Shown here piece by piece: positions 9,453-19,181 of a stretch of DNA of 49,326 bases (its first letter is position 1; every line of letters starts with the position of its first letter). A program made the translations under genes and the position numbers. The notes beneath the pieces are model-generated. The model saw nothing but the letters and a program-made list of their open reading frames with translations. It did not search any database and was not told where the DNA came from. The stretch spans positions 1 through 49,326 of the forward strand of contig NZ_NFLJ01000022.1 in the NCBI RefSeq assembly GCF_002160865.1, given 5' to 3'. Source of the stretch: Massiliimicrobium timonense. GTDB taxonomy: Bacteria; Bacillota_I; Bacilli_A; Erysipelotrichales; Coprobacillaceae.

Positions 9453-11347
9453 AAAAATTAAACTTTAGTTTAATTATTAAAATTGCCTGTATTATTTTAT
9501 TGGCTTTTATGGCTGTATTAGGGAATGAAATTCGTTTAGGAATAGAACGTTATATTAAAAATACAGTAGAAACAGATGCTGAGATTACGATTCGTAATTT
9601 AGATAAATTTGCGAAAAATTATCTGGAAAAAATAGCTGTTAATAAGGTGGATTTGTCATCTAAACAGTTTTCAAGATTATACCGTCATGCTCTTTCAGGA
9701 GATTTAACAAAAATTAAATGTCTGGTTGATAAAAATGGGCAAATACTAGATATGTCAAGAGATGGGGTTGATGGTCCAACATTATCATTAATTATAAATA
9801 AAAATGGAACCAATTATGCAACAAGTGTTGATTTTTCATCATTGAGTCAAAATGATTTGGATAAAGTAGAAAAACTGATTTTACAAAACCAAAATACAGA
9901 ACTTGAAATATCTATTGATGTACATGTTGGATACTATAATCAGTATAATGATGAGATGCGCGATTTAGATTTTAAGACAATCACAATCAACGATCAAACG
10001 ATTGTTGAACGACAGGTGAGTGGGGAAATCACTCATTTAGAAGGTGTTGCCAGTTCTTATATGAGTGCCAAGATGGAACTTGTGTTTCCTTATTCTGCTG
10101 ATACATTATCTATATCATCACAATTAAATCAAAAAGCATTATTAACAGATTATCACGATGCCTTTAAAGGACTTCAACAAAAAATCAAAAGAGAATTTCA
10201 GAAGTTTAAAGATTCTGGAAAAGAGTTTAATACATCCGTCTATGATTATACACAATATTATTTAATGAGTCCGTATGAATATAATGGGAAATATTATTCA
10301 ACGATTATGATGCGTTTAGAAGATTGGAACACTGCATCAGAAATGGAAGATGAAGAAATAACTGTTGATGATGCGACAATTGGTTATATTTTTGTAACAC
10401 AGGAATATAATAATTTACCTATGGATTCTTTTAAACAGTTTATGTATGATAATTCTTCTACATATATATTGGCTTTTATTTTAATCATTGTGATGTGTTT
10501 TGTAGTTGCGTATATGATTGTTAGACCGATTAAGCAATTAGAACTGGCAGCATGGCGTATTTCTCGTAAACAATTTGATTATCCTATTGATACATCTCGT
10601 CATGATGAATTAGGAGATCTGGCAAGAGGTGTTGATAGAATGAGTAAAGAGCTTGAAAAAACAATTAATGATTTACATCAAGAGATTGATAGAGTTCAAC
10701 AATTAGAAGTTGTTAGAAAAGAGTTTGTTTCTAACTTTACACATGAGATTAAAACACCTTTAGGTATTATTAATGGTTTTAGTGAGATGGTAGAATTAGA
10801 AAAAGATGAGAAAAAACGTAATGAATATATTGAAATCATTCAAAATGAAACCAAACGTATTAATGAACTCGTTTTAGCGATGCTGGATTTATCAAAGCTA
10901 GAATCACAAAATATGACATTAGATATGGAAGAAGTGGATTTATTAGATATTGTTGATGAAACATTAGAATCAATGGCTTGTTTATTTGAAAATCGTCATG
11001 TTCAGTTAATTACAGATTTGGATTCTAGTATTGTTGAAGCAGATCCATTTAAGATTGGAATGGTCATCACAAACTTTATTGGAAATGCTTTGCATCATAG
11101 TGAATCAGGAGAAAAAGTCATTATTCATTTAGATGAACATTGTTTTTCTGTAGAAAATACAGGCGCTTATATTCCAGAAGAAGATATAGAAAAAATATGG
11201 TTATCTTTCCACAAAGTAGATAAAGCAAGAAATGAAGGTGGAACAGGTCTGGGACTGGCAATCTGTAAAGCTATTTTAGAGTTGCATCATTTTGAATATG
11301 GAGTGCAAAATACAAAACAGGGTGTTTTATTTTATTTTCGTTTTTAA
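9449..11347 (+). CDS. Membrane sensor histidine kinase
   Basis: This 632-residue kinase partners the response regulator encoded just upstream (ATGA overlap). A transmembrane helix at about 8-27 and a second at about 338-358 flank a roughly 310-residue extracellular sensor region with no recognised fold. HAMP follows, then HisKA with phosphoacceptor His432 in NFTHEIKTPLG. The HATPase domain has N-box NFIGNALHH near 542 and G-box GGTGLGLAI near 597. The large sensor domain suggests an envelope or peptide signal. It ends with a terminator before spoIIE. Confidence 0.93.
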   Translation: MKKLNFSLIIKIACIILLAFMAVLGNEIRLGIERYIKNTVETDAEITIRNLDKFAKNYLEKIAVNKVDLSSKQFSRLYRHALSGDLTKIKCLVDKNGQILDMSRDGVDGPTLSLIINKNGTNYATSVDFSSLSQNDLDKVEKLILQNQNTELEISIDVHVGYYNQYNDEMRDLDFKTITINDQTIVERQVSGEITHLEGVASSYMSAKMELVFPYSADTLSISSQLNQKALLTDYHDAFKGLQQKIKREFQKFKDSGKEFNTSVYDYTQYYLMSPYEYNGKYYSTIMMRLEDWNTASEMEDEEITVDDATIGYIFVTQEYNNLPMDSFKQFMYDNSSTYILAFILIIVMCFVVAYMIVRPIKQLELAAWRISRKQFDYPIDTSRHDELGDLARGVDRMSKELEKTINDLHQEIDRVQQLEVVRKEFVSNFTHEIKTPLGIINGFSEMVELEKDEKKRNEYIEIIQNETKRINELVLAMLDLSKLESQNMTLDMEEVDLLDIVDETLESMACLFENRHVQLITDLDSSIVEADPFKIGMVITNFIGNALHHSESGEKVIIHLDEHCFSVENTGAYIPEEDIEKIWLSFHKVDKARNEGGTGLGLAICKAILELHHFEYGVQNTKQGVLFYFRF

Positions 11348-11350
11348 TGA

Positions 11351-11381
11351 AACCAATGGTTGAAAAACTGTTGGTTTTTTT
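11351..11381 (+). terminator. Terminator of the two-component system
   Basis: AACCAA...TTGGTT arms enclose an imperfect inner stem around GAAA and are followed by seven Ts. Confidence 0.7.
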
Positions 11382-11400
11382 ATGTCAAGACCTTGAAAAT

Positions 11401-11433
11401 ATGACAAATAATTTAAATGAAAACCTCTATAAT
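11401..11433 (+). promoter_or_regulatory. Possible Spo0A-type promoter of spoIIE
   Basis: TATAAT at 11428-11433 is clear. The best -35-like hexamer is ATGACA at 11401-11406, leaving 21 nt. In B. subtilis spoIIE and spoIIG the sigma-A promoters have a 21-22 bp spacer and need Spo0A-P. The spacing match is seen here; Spo0A control is inference. Confidence 0.35.
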
Positions 11434-11452
11434 GAGTCTAGAGGTGGAAAAA

Positions 11453-13639
11453 ATGGAACTGATTATCAATCCAAGTCGTGTTAAAAAAATCAAATATCAA
11501 TTCGTCTTTTATATAACACTCATATCTTTTTTAATGTCTATTGTTGATGTTTATTCAACATCATTATTATTTACACTCCCTTTTTTTTATGTGTGTTTTA
11601 TGTGTGGGTATCCTGCTTTATTGAGTTATTTTATGGGGATATTGATAGGTGTTATTGTTTTACAGGTTCCTTATGAATTGCTTTTCATTAGTGGTATAGC
11701 GTTTCTTATTTTAGAATTCTGTTTATTATTTCAATCTATGAAATCACGCTATGTGCCTTATCTTTTAACACTTATTGGGGGTATTTATTATGCTTATGTT
11801 CAAATAGATCTGCTTTCAACTTTATTGTTGACAATCCTTACTTATATCAATACCCTTATTTTTACATCATTGACTCCTTTATTAATGCATGGTGAATCAG
11901 ATTTGTTGACACATGAACGAATGAAATCCTTAACTGTCATTATTTTGATATGTACAATGGGGTTATTACCTTATTCACATATATCAACAATGATTTTGAT
12001 TCGTATCTTTATATTAATTATGATCTATCATGAATGTTTGGATGATTTATTACCGGGATTATTTTATGGCTCTATGTTGATGTTGTTGATGGATTTAAGT
12101 TACAAAGATGATATCTTATCTTTTTTATTACCACTGTTCTTTTTCTATATGATTCCCTGTCATAAAAAAGCAACCATTGTTTCTTTATATTTTGTATCAC
12201 ATCTTATCTTACCTTTCTTTCTTGAATTTCAATATACTTATCATGGTTTCATTGTTGTGGTGAGTGGACTTATATTTTTGATTTTACCTATTCGCCATGA
12301 TCAGACAGTGCTTTCTTCAAGCTATCAGGAAATGACTTTTAAACAACAGCTATCTAAACAGGTTGATTCTTTTTGTCGTTTATTTGAACAAATGACTGCT
12401 TTATTTACAAGAGCACCAGCGCCTAATCGTTCTTTAGAATATATTGGTTATATCTATGAGGATATGTGCCAGAATTGTTCTAGTCAGACAACTTGTTTTC
12501 ATAAAAAATATGGGCCCCATCGTTTGGTTAAACTCATGAACAAAGGTTTAAAAGAACATTATAATGAAACAGATGAAGATTTTATCCATCAGTATTGTTT
12601 GAATCCAGAAAAATATTTGGATTTAGTGAATCAATATCGTAAAGACTATCGCAAGATACAAAGAGTTCAAGAGGAATATAAAACCATGAAAAGTGATTTG
12701 TATCATCAGTTTTCTTTATTAAATCATGTTTTCCATCAATTCTCTCATCAGTTGGAAATAGGACATATTGAAGAAAAACATATTTATGAACATATGGAGG
12801 GTTATCATTTTCAGTTAGCTCATTTAAAAAAATATTATGAATCACAATCTGTTTATTATTTGGAAATAGGGATTTATGATATTACAAAAGAAGAAATTGA
12901 AAATGAATTTATTCCTATTTTAGAATCATATTTAAATGAAACATTGGATGTAGAAATTATGAAAACCCCGATGCATCAGTTAGGTTATACATATTTAGTA
13001 TTAAAACATCATACACGTTATTTTGTACAATATGGAGTCTGTCAATGTGCCAAAGAAAGTATTGCCTGTGGGGATAGTTATATGATATTTTCAATGAATG
13101 AAAATGATTATTTTGCCTTGAGTGATGGTATGGGTCAAGGACAAAAAGCCAGTGATGATTCAAAGTTGACACTGGATGTGATGAAACAATTGATCATGAA
13201 TGGCATATCTTTAGATGATACAATTCAATCGGTGAATGCTTTATTGAAAATAAAGAATCGTAATGATATGTTTACAACCATGGATATGATGGAAATTAAT
13301 CTGGTGAGTGGAATGACAACTTTTATTAAATATGGAGCTTGTCCAACTTATATCTTAAGAGATCATGAAATCATAGAAGTTGAATCAAAGACCTTACCAA
13401 TGGGAATTGTTTCTCCTTTAGAAACAGTGATTCAAAAACAGACTTTAAAAGAGAATGATATAATTTTTATGGTGAGTGATGGTTTTTCTGGACATTTTTA
13501 TGAGTTCTTGAAAGAAAATGAATATTTGATTGGTGATGATCATCCTAAGGATATTGCTCATTTATTGATGTCTTTAGCGAATGATGAACAACGAAATGAT
13601 GACATGACAATTATGGTTTTAAAATTATGTAAGCAATAA
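11453..13639 (+). CDS. spoIIE: Stage II sporulation protein E, PP2C phosphatase
   Basis: This 728-residue protein fits SpoIIE, which dephosphorylates the anti-anti-sigma factor SpoIIAA in the forespore and activates sigma-F. About 280 N-terminal residues are strongly hydrophobic with roughly ten helices. A central region has a CQNCSSQTTC cysteine cluster seen in SpoIIE proteins. The C-terminal PP2C domain has SDGMGQG at 557-563 and final motifs MVSDGFSG and NDDMTIMVL. The family is usually about 800 residues, so the central part is short. The start at 11453 follows GAGGTGG; the earlier in-frame ATG at 11417 precedes the -10. It is the clearest evidence that the organism forms spores. Confidence 0.92.
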   Translation: MELIINPSRVKKIKYQFVFYITLISFLMSIVDVYSTSLLFTLPFFYVCFMCGYPALLSYFMGILIGVIVLQVPYELLFISGIAFLILEFCLLFQSMKSRYVPYLLTLIGGIYYAYVQIDLLSTLLLTILTYINTLIFTSLTPLLMHGESDLLTHERMKSLTVIILICTMGLLPYSHISTMILIRIFILIMIYHECLDDLLPGLFYGSMLMLLMDLSYKDDILSFLLPLFFFYMIPCHKKATIVSLYFVSHLILPFFLEFQYTYHGFIVVVSGLIFLILPIRHDQTVLSSSYQEMTFKQQLSKQVDSFCRLFEQMTALFTRAPAPNRSLEYIGYIYEDMCQNCSSQTTCFHKKYGPHRLVKLMNKGLKEHYNETDEDFIHQYCLNPEKYLDLVNQYRKDYRKIQRVQEEYKTMKSDLYHQFSLLNHVFHQFSHQLEIGHIEEKHIYEHMEGYHFQLAHLKKYYESQSVYYLEIGIYDITKEEIENEFIPILESYLNETLDVEIMKTPMHQLGYTYLVLKHHTRYFVQYGVCQCAKESIACGDSYMIFSMNENDYFALSDGMGQGQKASDDSKLTLDVMKQLIMNGISLDDTIQSVNALLKIKNRNDMFTTMDMMEINLVSGMTTFIKYGACPTYILRDHEIIEVESKTLPMGIVSPLETVIQKQTLKENDIIFMVSDGFSGHFYEFLKENEYLIGDDHPKDIAHLLMSLANDEQRNDDMTIMVLKLCKQ

Positions 13640-13662
13640 TCCCAAAATATTGGGATTTTTGT
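13638..13662 (+). terminator. Terminator of spoIIE
   Basis: AATCCCAA (13638-13645) and TTGGGATT (13650-13657) pair around AATA, followed by Ts. The TAA stop touches the left arm. Confidence 0.75.
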
Positions 13663-13684
13663 TTTGGAATTGGAATTTCTTTGA

Positions 13685-13690
13685 TATAAT
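13685..13690 (+). promoter_or_regulatory. -10 element upstream of tilS
   Basis: TATAAT lies 20 bp before the tilS start. No -35 at standard spacing is convincing; TTGGAA at 13664 gives only a 15-nt spacer. Confidence 0.4.
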
Positions 13691-13709
13691 GTCTTCATGG
13701 AGTGATAAC

Positions 13710-14945
13710 ATGAATTTAGAATTATTGGATCGTTCAAAATATTATATTATTGGTGTATCTGGAGGTTGTGATTCGATGTATCTTTTAGATACATTAAGAA
13801 AACTGGGCTATCATTTATTAGTGGCACATGTGAATTATAATTTCCGTCATGACAGTTATCTCGATTATGAACTGGTCAGTGATTATTGTGCCACTTATGG
13901 CATTCCTTTTTACTATAAAGAATATCATTCACAAGATTATCATCAGGGCAATTTTCAAAATCAGGCAAGAACATTAAGATATAATTTTTATAAAGAAATT
14001 TATGATTTGTATCAAGTGGATGGTGTGATTTTAGGACATCATTTAGATGATCATATAGAAACGATTTATATGCAGTTATCGCATCATAATACAGTTCACT
14101 ACTTAGGGATTAAACAGGAAACACATGTTCAAAATATGCGTATTATCAGGCCTTTAATGTGTTTATATAAACAAGATATTTTAAAAAGATGTCAAGAAAG
14201 AAATATCCCTTATCATGATGATTATACCAATTTTGAAACTGATTTTGAAAGAGATCGTGTGCGTAATACTATCTTAAATCAGTATACTTTAAAACAAAAA
14301 GAAGAACTGATTCAAAAAGCCAAACAACATAATCAAAGAATCAAAGAATTAGAGTTTAAAGTTGAACCTTATTACCAACAATATAAAACAGATGGTATCA
14401 TTTACTACTATTATATTCCTAAAGAGTTAAGAGAAATCTTTCTTTATTTAATTCTACGTGATGTGATGCCAACACAATTGATTTCTTATGCTTTGATTCA
14501 AGAAATCAGACATCAGATAGATAGTGTCAAACCAAATATTCAAATGAATCTACCAGTTAATTATCTGTTCATAAAAGAATACGATAATATCTACATCATT
14601 GATAAAGATAAAACAAAAGGTTATCGTTATGAATTTCGAGAATATATGCCTTTTGGCTGTGAATATTTCCATTTATTAGATAGTGGACATATCAATGAAG
14701 GGGTTTTTCTATCTCCAGAAGATTACCCTATTACCATCCGTACGATGAAAGAAGGCGACAGCATTATGACTTCTTCGGGGACTAAGAAAGTTTCACGTCT
14801 ATTTATCAATGCAAAAATTCCTGCTTTAAAAAGAAAAACATGGCCAATTGTAGTCAATCGGGAAGGAACGATTGTATTGGTTCCACATATTGCAAAAAAC
14901 ATTGATTATTTGACTACAAAACCAAATGTATTTGTGATAAAATAG
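13710..14945 (+). CDS. tilS: tRNA(Ile)-lysidine synthetase
   Basis: This 411-residue enzyme adds lysine to C34 of tRNA-Ile(CAU), which switches it from AUG to AUA decoding. The PP-loop GVSGGCDS is at residues 15-22, followed by HVNYNFR and GHHLDDHIET. A C-terminal TilS domain follows (YPITIRTMKEGDSI, then RKTWPIVVN). The start at 13710 follows GGAGTGA; upstream in-frame codons would overlap the TATAAT. It heads the tilS-hpt-ftsH series in the same order as Bacillus. Confidence 0.94.
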   Translation: MNLELLDRSKYYIIGVSGGCDSMYLLDTLRKLGYHLLVAHVNYNFRHDSYLDYELVSDYCATYGIPFYYKEYHSQDYHQGNFQNQARTLRYNFYKEIYDLYQVDGVILGHHLDDHIETIYMQLSHHNTVHYLGIKQETHVQNMRIIRPLMCLYKQDILKRCQERNIPYHDDYTNFETDFERDRVRNTILNQYTLKQKEELIQKAKQHNQRIKELEFKVEPYYQQYKTDGIIYYYYIPKELREIFLYLILRDVMPTQLISYALIQEIRHQIDSVKPNIQMNLPVNYLFIKEYDNIYIIDKDKTKGYRYEFREYMPFGCEYFHLLDSGHINEGVFLSPEDYPITIRTMKEGDSIMTSSGTKKVSRLFINAKIPALKRKTWPIVVNREGTIVLVPHIAKNIDYLTTKPNVFVIK

Positions 14946-14973
14946 AGAGGCTTATTATAAGGAGTGGAGAAGT

Positions 14974-15504
14974 ATGCATAAAGATGTTAAAGAAATTTTA
15001 TATACACAACAACAAATTACTGAAAAATGTCAGGAATTAGCGACAATGATTAATCATGATTATCATGATAAAGAAGTGATTTTAGTAGGTTTATTAAAAG
15101 GGTCAGTTCCTTTTTTGGCAGAGTTATCTAAATATATAGAAATAGATGTAACTTTTGATTATATGGATGTCAGCAGTTATGAAGGTGTTGAATCTCGTAC
15201 GATTACAATCAAAAAAGATTTGGATCAGGATGTCAAAGGAAAAGATATTTTACTTGTTGAAGATATTTTAGATACAGGAAAAACTTTAACGACTGTCAAA
15301 GCGATGCTTGAAGAACGTGGAGCAACATCAGTAGAAATTGTAACAATGCTTGATAAAAAAGAAGGTCGTACTTATCCAATTGAGGCTAAATATGTTGGAT
15401 TTGAAATTCCAAATGCTTTTGTGATTGGATATGGATTGGATTTTAATGAAAAATATCGTCAATTGCCTTATGTAGGTATTTTAAAAGAAGAATGTTATCA
15501 GTAG
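14974..15504 (+). CDS. hpt: Hypoxanthine phosphoribosyltransferase
   Basis: This 176-residue purine salvage enzyme converts hypoxanthine or guanine and PRPP to IMP or GMP. The PRPP-binding signature VLLVEDILDTGKTL type motif is visible (LLVEDILDTGKTL), and the N-terminal VGLLKGSVPF loop and C-terminal VGYGLDFNEKYR motif are present. Length is normal. GGAGTGG precedes the start. It lies between tilS and ftsH, as in many Firmicutes. Confidence 0.95.
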   Translation: MHKDVKEILYTQQQITEKCQELATMINHDYHDKEVILVGLLKGSVPFLAELSKYIEIDVTFDYMDVSSYEGVESRTITIKKDLDQDVKGKDILLVEDILDTGKTLTTVKAMLEERGATSVEIVTMLDKKEGRTYPIEAKYVGFEIPNAFVIGYGLDFNEKYRQLPYVGILKEECYQ

Positions 15505-15519
15505 TGAAAAGGAGATTGT

Positions 15520-17478
15520 ATGAATAATAAGAATAAAAGTTTAATGAAGGCTATATTGCCTTGGATTCTTGTCATTATTTTATTGAGTTCACTTGTTCCT
15601 TTGCTTAATATGGGAAGAACAAATGAAGTCAATTATACACAATTTACACAGATTCTTGAAGAAGAAAAAGTGACTGAAATGTCAGTGATGCCGGGAATCT
15701 ATGTGACAAGTGTTGAAGGACAATATACAAAAACAGAAGAAGGTAAAGAGGTTAATTACACATTTAAAACAAATGTTCCTCAAACAGATCAGGAGTTAGA
15801 TTCTTTAATTCAATTAATGGAAGATAAAGGAATCACAGTGCAAATTAGAGATGCCAAGAGTGAAAATATGCTGGTAGATACATTGCTTAGCTTACTACCA
15901 TATATTTTATTGATTGGTGTGATGTTCTTTGTCATGAGAAGTATTGGAGGTGGCGGTGGAGCCAATGCCAAAGCCTTCGATTTTGGAAATTCTCGTGCAA
16001 AATTAGAAAAAGACAGCAAGACAAGATTTACAGATGTTGCTGGAGCAGATGAAGAAAAAGAAGAATTAAAAGAATTAGTAGATTTCTTAAAGAATCCTAA
16101 GAAATTTGCAAATATGGGTGCAAAAATTCCTCGAGGTGTCTTACTTGTAGGGCCACCGGGTACAGGAAAAACATTACTGGCAAGAGCAGTGGCTGGCGAA
16201 GCCAACGTGCCTTTCTACTCTATTTCTGGTTCAGAATTCGTAGAAATGTTTGTTGGTGTTGGTGCTGGACGTGTGCGTGATATGTTCAAGAAAGCAAAAC
16301 AGAATGCACCATGTATTATCTTTATTGATGAAATTGATGCAGTTGGACGTCAAAGAGGAACAGGTGTCGGTGGTGGACACGATGAACGTGAACAAACATT
16401 GAACCAGTTGCTTGTTGAAATGGATGGATTTAGTGGTAATGAAGGAATTATCATTTTAGCGGCTACAAACCGTGCTGATGTCTTAGACCCTGCATTGCTT
16501 CGTCCGGGACGTTTCGATAGACAAATTCAAGTGGCTAATCCAGATAAAAAAGCCAGAGCTGAAATCTTACGTGTTCATGCACGTAATAAGAAATTTACAG
16601 ATGATGTGAATTTTGAAAACATTGCACAACGTACACCGGGATTCTCTGGTGCTGAACTTGCGAATGTTTTAAATGAAGCAGCATTGTTAGCTGTTCGTTT
16701 AGGACATAAACGTATTACTTTAGATGATGTGGATGAAGCGATTGACCGTGTCATCGGTGGACCAGCTAAGAAATCACGTAAATATACTGAAAAAGAAAGA
16801 AAATTGGTAGCTTATCATGAAGCTGGTCATGCGATTATTGGATTGACTTTGGAAGATGCCAATAAAGTTCAAAAAGTCACAATTATTCCAAGAGGTCAAG
16901 CTGGTGGTTATAATTTAATGACACCTAAAGAAGAAACATACTTCCAGACAAAATCACAGTTAATGGCAAGTATTACTGGATTTATGGGTGGGCGTGTTGC
17001 TGAAGAAATTTTCTTTGGTGATGTTTCTTCAGGAGCTCATAACGATATTGAACAGGCTACACGTATCGCAAGAATGATGGTTACTGAATTAGGAATGTCT
17101 GAACTGGGACCTATTAAATATGATTCTGGACATGATGCTGTGTTCTTAGGTAGAGATTATTCTTCTACAAGCAATACACATTCTGGACAGATTGCCTATG
17201 AAATTGATCAGCAGGTACGTAAGATTATTGATGAATGTTATAACCAATGTCGTCAAATTATCAATGAACAAAAAGATAAATTGATTACGATTGCTGATGC
17301 ATTATTAGAACATGAAACATTAAATAATGAACAAATTGAATCATTATATAATACAGGACATATGTTAGTTTTAGATAACGGTGAAGATAATCATGATGAT
17401 CATCAACAGATGCCTCCAGTTGAGGAGAAGAAAGATCCTGTTAATTTAGATGATGATTTATTAGATGAAATGAAATAA
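15520..17478 (+). CDS. ftsH: ATP-dependent zinc metalloprotease FtsH
   Basis: This 652-residue membrane AAA+ protease degrades membrane and regulatory proteins. A transmembrane helix near residues 10-29 and another near 122-141 flank the external domain. Walker A GPPGTGKT is at 211-218, followed by Walker [10 protein letters not shown] and second region of homology [17 protein letters not shown]. The zinc site HEAGH is at 433-437. The tail is acidic and His/Asp rich. AAGGAG precedes the start. In sporulating Firmicutes FtsH also supports sporulation. A 30-residue membrane peptide is encoded immediately downstream. Confidence 0.97.
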   Translation: MNNKNKSLMKAILPWILVIILLSSLVPLLNMGRTNEVNYTQFTQILEEEKVTEMSVMPGIYVTSVEGQYTKTEEGKEVNYTFKTNVPQTDQELDSLIQLMEDKGITVQIRDAKSENMLVDTLLSLLPYILLIGVMFFVMRSIGGGGGANAKAFDFGNSRAKLEKDSKTRFTDVAGADEEKEELKELVDFLKNPKKFANMGAKIPRGVLLVGPPGTGKTLLARAVAGEANVPFYSISGSEFVEMFVGVGAGRVRDMFKKAKQNAPCIIFIDEIDAVGRQRGTGVGGGHDEREQTLNQLLVEMDGFSGNEGIIILAATNRADVLDPALLRPGRFDRQIQVANPDKKARAEILRVHARNKKFTDDVNFENIAQRTPGFSGAELANVLNEAALLAVRLGHKRITLDDVDEAIDRVIGGPAKKSRKYTEKERKLVAYHEAGHAIIGLTLEDANKVQKVTIIPRGQAGGYNLMTPKEETYFQTKSQLMASITGFMGGRVAEEIFFGDVSSGAHNDIEQATRIARMMVTELGMSELGPIKYDSGHDAVFLGRDYSSTSNTHSGQIAYEIDQQVRKIIDECYNQCRQIINEQKDKLITIADALLEHETLNNEQIESLYNTGHMLVLDNGEDNHDDHQQMPPVEEKKDPVNLDDDLLDEMK

Positions 17479-17498
17479 GCACTTATGTGCTTATTTTT
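17474..17498 (+). terminator. Hairpin after ftsH
   Basis: AATAAGCAC (17474-17482) and GTGCTTATT (17487-17495) pair around TTAT with a few Ts after. The ftsH stop codon TAA lies in the left arm. The T-run is short, so it may only attenuate reading into the small gene and hslO. Confidence 0.6.
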
Positions 17499-17514
17499 GT
17501 AAGAGGAGAAAGTC

Positions 17515-17607
17515 ATGAAAAGAAGTACAATGAGTAAATTACTGGTTATCATTATTATTGCTTGTATGGTGATACCTTTAATCAGTTATTTTGCATTTGG
17601 AGGTTAA
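17515..17607 (+). CDS. 30-residue hydrophobic membrane peptide between ftsH and hslO
   Basis: AGAGGAGAAAG at 17501-17511 places a strong ribosome binding site before ATG 17515. The peptide starts with a basic MKRSTMSK and continues with a hydrophobic stretch LLVIIIIACMVIPLISYFAF, ending GG. It should be a single-pass or signal-anchor peptide with its N-terminus inside. It ends 1 nt before the hslO start, and the hslO ribosome binding site lies within its last codons. Bacillus has coaX in this position. The function is unknown; a partner or regulator of FtsH is one possibility, but that is speculation from position. Confidence 0.6.
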   Translation: MKRSTMSKLLVIIIIACMVIPLISYFAFGG

Positions 17608-17608
17608 A

Positions 17609-18481
17609 ATGAAAGATTATTTAGTCAGAGGAATAGTAGAATCAAAGAACTGTCGTGTCTTTGCATGTACAACAAAACAATTATTGGAAGTGGCAAGACA
17701 AAAACATGATTTGTGGCCAACGGCTTCAGCTGCGTTAGGACGTTTTATGTCAGCAACTTTTATGTTGGCAGCCATGAATAAAAATCATGAAAAAATGACT
17801 GTCACAATGAATGGTGGAGGAAATATCGGAACAATTATGGCTTGTACAAACAGTGATGGGAAAATTAAGGCATTTGTTGGAAATCCACATGTTCATTATA
17901 CTTATGAAGATACTGGAAAGCTAGGTGTGGGACTGGCAGTAGGGAATCAAGGGACTTTGCAGGTTATTAAAGATATGGGATTAAAAGAACCATTTGTTGG
18001 AACTGTTCCTATTCAAACAGGGGAAATTGGTGAAGATTTTTCTTATTATTTTATGGTTTCTGAACAGATTCCTTCGGTTGTATCATTAGGTGTTCTTGTT
18101 GATACGACAAATGAGATTTTATCTAGTGGTGGTTTTATTATTCAGCTTTTACCAGAAGCGAGTGATGAAGATATTTCTTATATTGAAGAAAAAATGAGAA
18201 ATTTCCCAGCAGTATCTGCATTGTTGAATGAAGGATATACACCAGAAGAAATACTACAGATGATTTTTGAAGATGTGAAGATTTTAGATAGTCAAGATTT
18301 ATTTTTTGAATGTGACTGTTCTAAGGAAAAAATGAAAAATGCACTGATGACAGTTGGAAAAGATGAAATTCAAGCTATGATTGATGAAGATCATGGTTGT
18401 GAAATGACATGTCAGTTCTGTAATTCAAAATATAGTTTTAGTGAAGATGAACTCAAAGAGTTATTAGAGAGTATCCAGTAG
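17609..18481 (+). CDS. hslO: Redox-regulated chaperone Hsp33
   Basis: This 290-residue holdase is activated by oxidative unfolding. The C-terminal zinc/redox switch has CDC at residues 235-237 and CQFC at 268-271, the expected CxC...CxxC pattern. The N-terminal core includes AALGRFMSATFMLAAM and MNGGGNIGTI. The start at 17609 follows GGAGG at 17598; an in-frame ATG six codons earlier lies in the small upstream gene. A terminator overlaps its TAG stop. Confidence 0.95.
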   Translation: MKDYLVRGIVESKNCRVFACTTKQLLEVARQKHDLWPTASAALGRFMSATFMLAAMNKNHEKMTVTMNGGGNIGTIMACTNSDGKIKAFVGNPHVHYTYEDTGKLGVGLAVGNQGTLQVIKDMGLKEPFVGTVPIQTGEIGEDFSYYFMVSEQIPSVVSLGVLVDTTNEILSSGGFIIQLLPEASDEDISYIEEKMRNFPAVSALLNEGYTPEEILQMIFEDVKILDSQDLFFECDCSKEKMKNALMTVGKDEIQAMIDEDHGCEMTCQFCNSKYSFSEDELKELLESIQ

Positions 18482-18495
18482 GATATTCTTTTTTT
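18468..18495 (+). terminator. Terminator of hslO (copy 1 of a duplicated sequence)
   Basis: AGAGTATCC pairs with GGATATTCT around AGTA and is followed by seven Ts. The hslO TAG stop is in the loop. Bases 18471-18495 recur at 19182-19206 with one mismatch. Confidence 0.8.
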
Positions 18496-18579
18496 GTTCT
18501 TTATCTTAAGTTAAAGGAAAGAGTATCTTAAATTAAAGAAAAGAATATATTATTGGTATTGAGGCATGTTATAATTATA

Positions 18580-18607
18580 TTGTCATAAGATTATCTTTTT
18601 ATATAAT
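18580..18607 (+). promoter_or_regulatory. Promoter of the flavodoxin gene
   Basis: TTGTCA (18580-18585), 16 nt, TATAAT (18602-18607). A second TATAAT with a TG extension at 18567-18575 may be an additional start. Confidence 0.6.
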
Positions 18608-18629
18608 GATTTGAAAGTGAGATGAAAAT

Positions 18630-19157
18630 ATGAAAGCTGGTATAATCATTTATCAATCAAAATATGGTTCAACAAAAAAATATGTAGAGTGGTTAATGGA
18701 AGAAATACAATTTGATTGTATAAAAACTTCAAATGCAAAAATAAAGGATATTGAAAAATATAATACGATTATTTTATGTGGGGGTATTTATGCTTCGGGA
18801 ATTTCAGGAATATCTTTTTTGAGAAGAAATTATGATGTGTTGAAAGATAAAAAACTAGCTATATTTTGTGTGGGAGCTTCACCTTTTGATGAACAAGCCT
18901 TCAACATGGTTAAAACTCATAATCTTAAAAATGATTTGAATAAGATACCAATGTTTTATGGTAGAGGTGCTTGGGATGAAGACAAAATGTCATTTAAAGA
19001 TAGAACTTTATGTAGAATACTGCAAAAATCAATATCAAAAAAAGATCCTCATACTTATGAACCTTGGATGAAAGCATTAATGAGTGCAGTTGGAGAAAAA
19101 TGCGATTGGACTGATAAAAAATATTTAAAACCACTGATAGATTATATTTTAAACTAA
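18630..19157 (+). CDS. Flavodoxin-domain protein (HemG/flavodoxin-like)
   Basis: This 175-residue protein has a flavodoxin fold. The FMN phosphate-binding loop is YQSKYGSTKKY at residues 9-19, and ILCGGIYASGIS near 48-59 fits the second loop. The size and C-terminal tail match the flavodoxin-domain group related to HemG-type oxidases, without any heme genes nearby. It probably carries electrons or acts as a small oxidoreductase. It is flanked by duplicated terminators and is more AT-rich than hslO, so it looks like an insertion next to hslO. Confidence 0.8.
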   Translation: MKAGIIIYQSKYGSTKKYVEWLMEEIQFDCIKTSNAKIKDIEKYNTIILCGGIYASGISGISFLRRNYDVLKDKKLAIFCVGASPFDEQAFNMVKTHNLKNDLNKIPMFYGRGAWDEDKMSFKDRTLCRILQKSISKKDPHTYEPWMKALMSAVGEKCDWTDKKYLKPLIDYILN

Positions 19158-19181
19158 GATAAGGTAAAAAATTTTTCACGG

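Noticed and set aside
11417-11452. Upstream in-frame start for spoIIE
   Set aside because: It precedes and overlaps the TATAAT at 11428-11433, and GAGGTGG supports the start at 11453.
15810-16205. Minus-strand 131-residue frame inside ftsH
   Set aside because: Opposite to the highly conserved FtsH AAA domain; a shadow frame without start signals.
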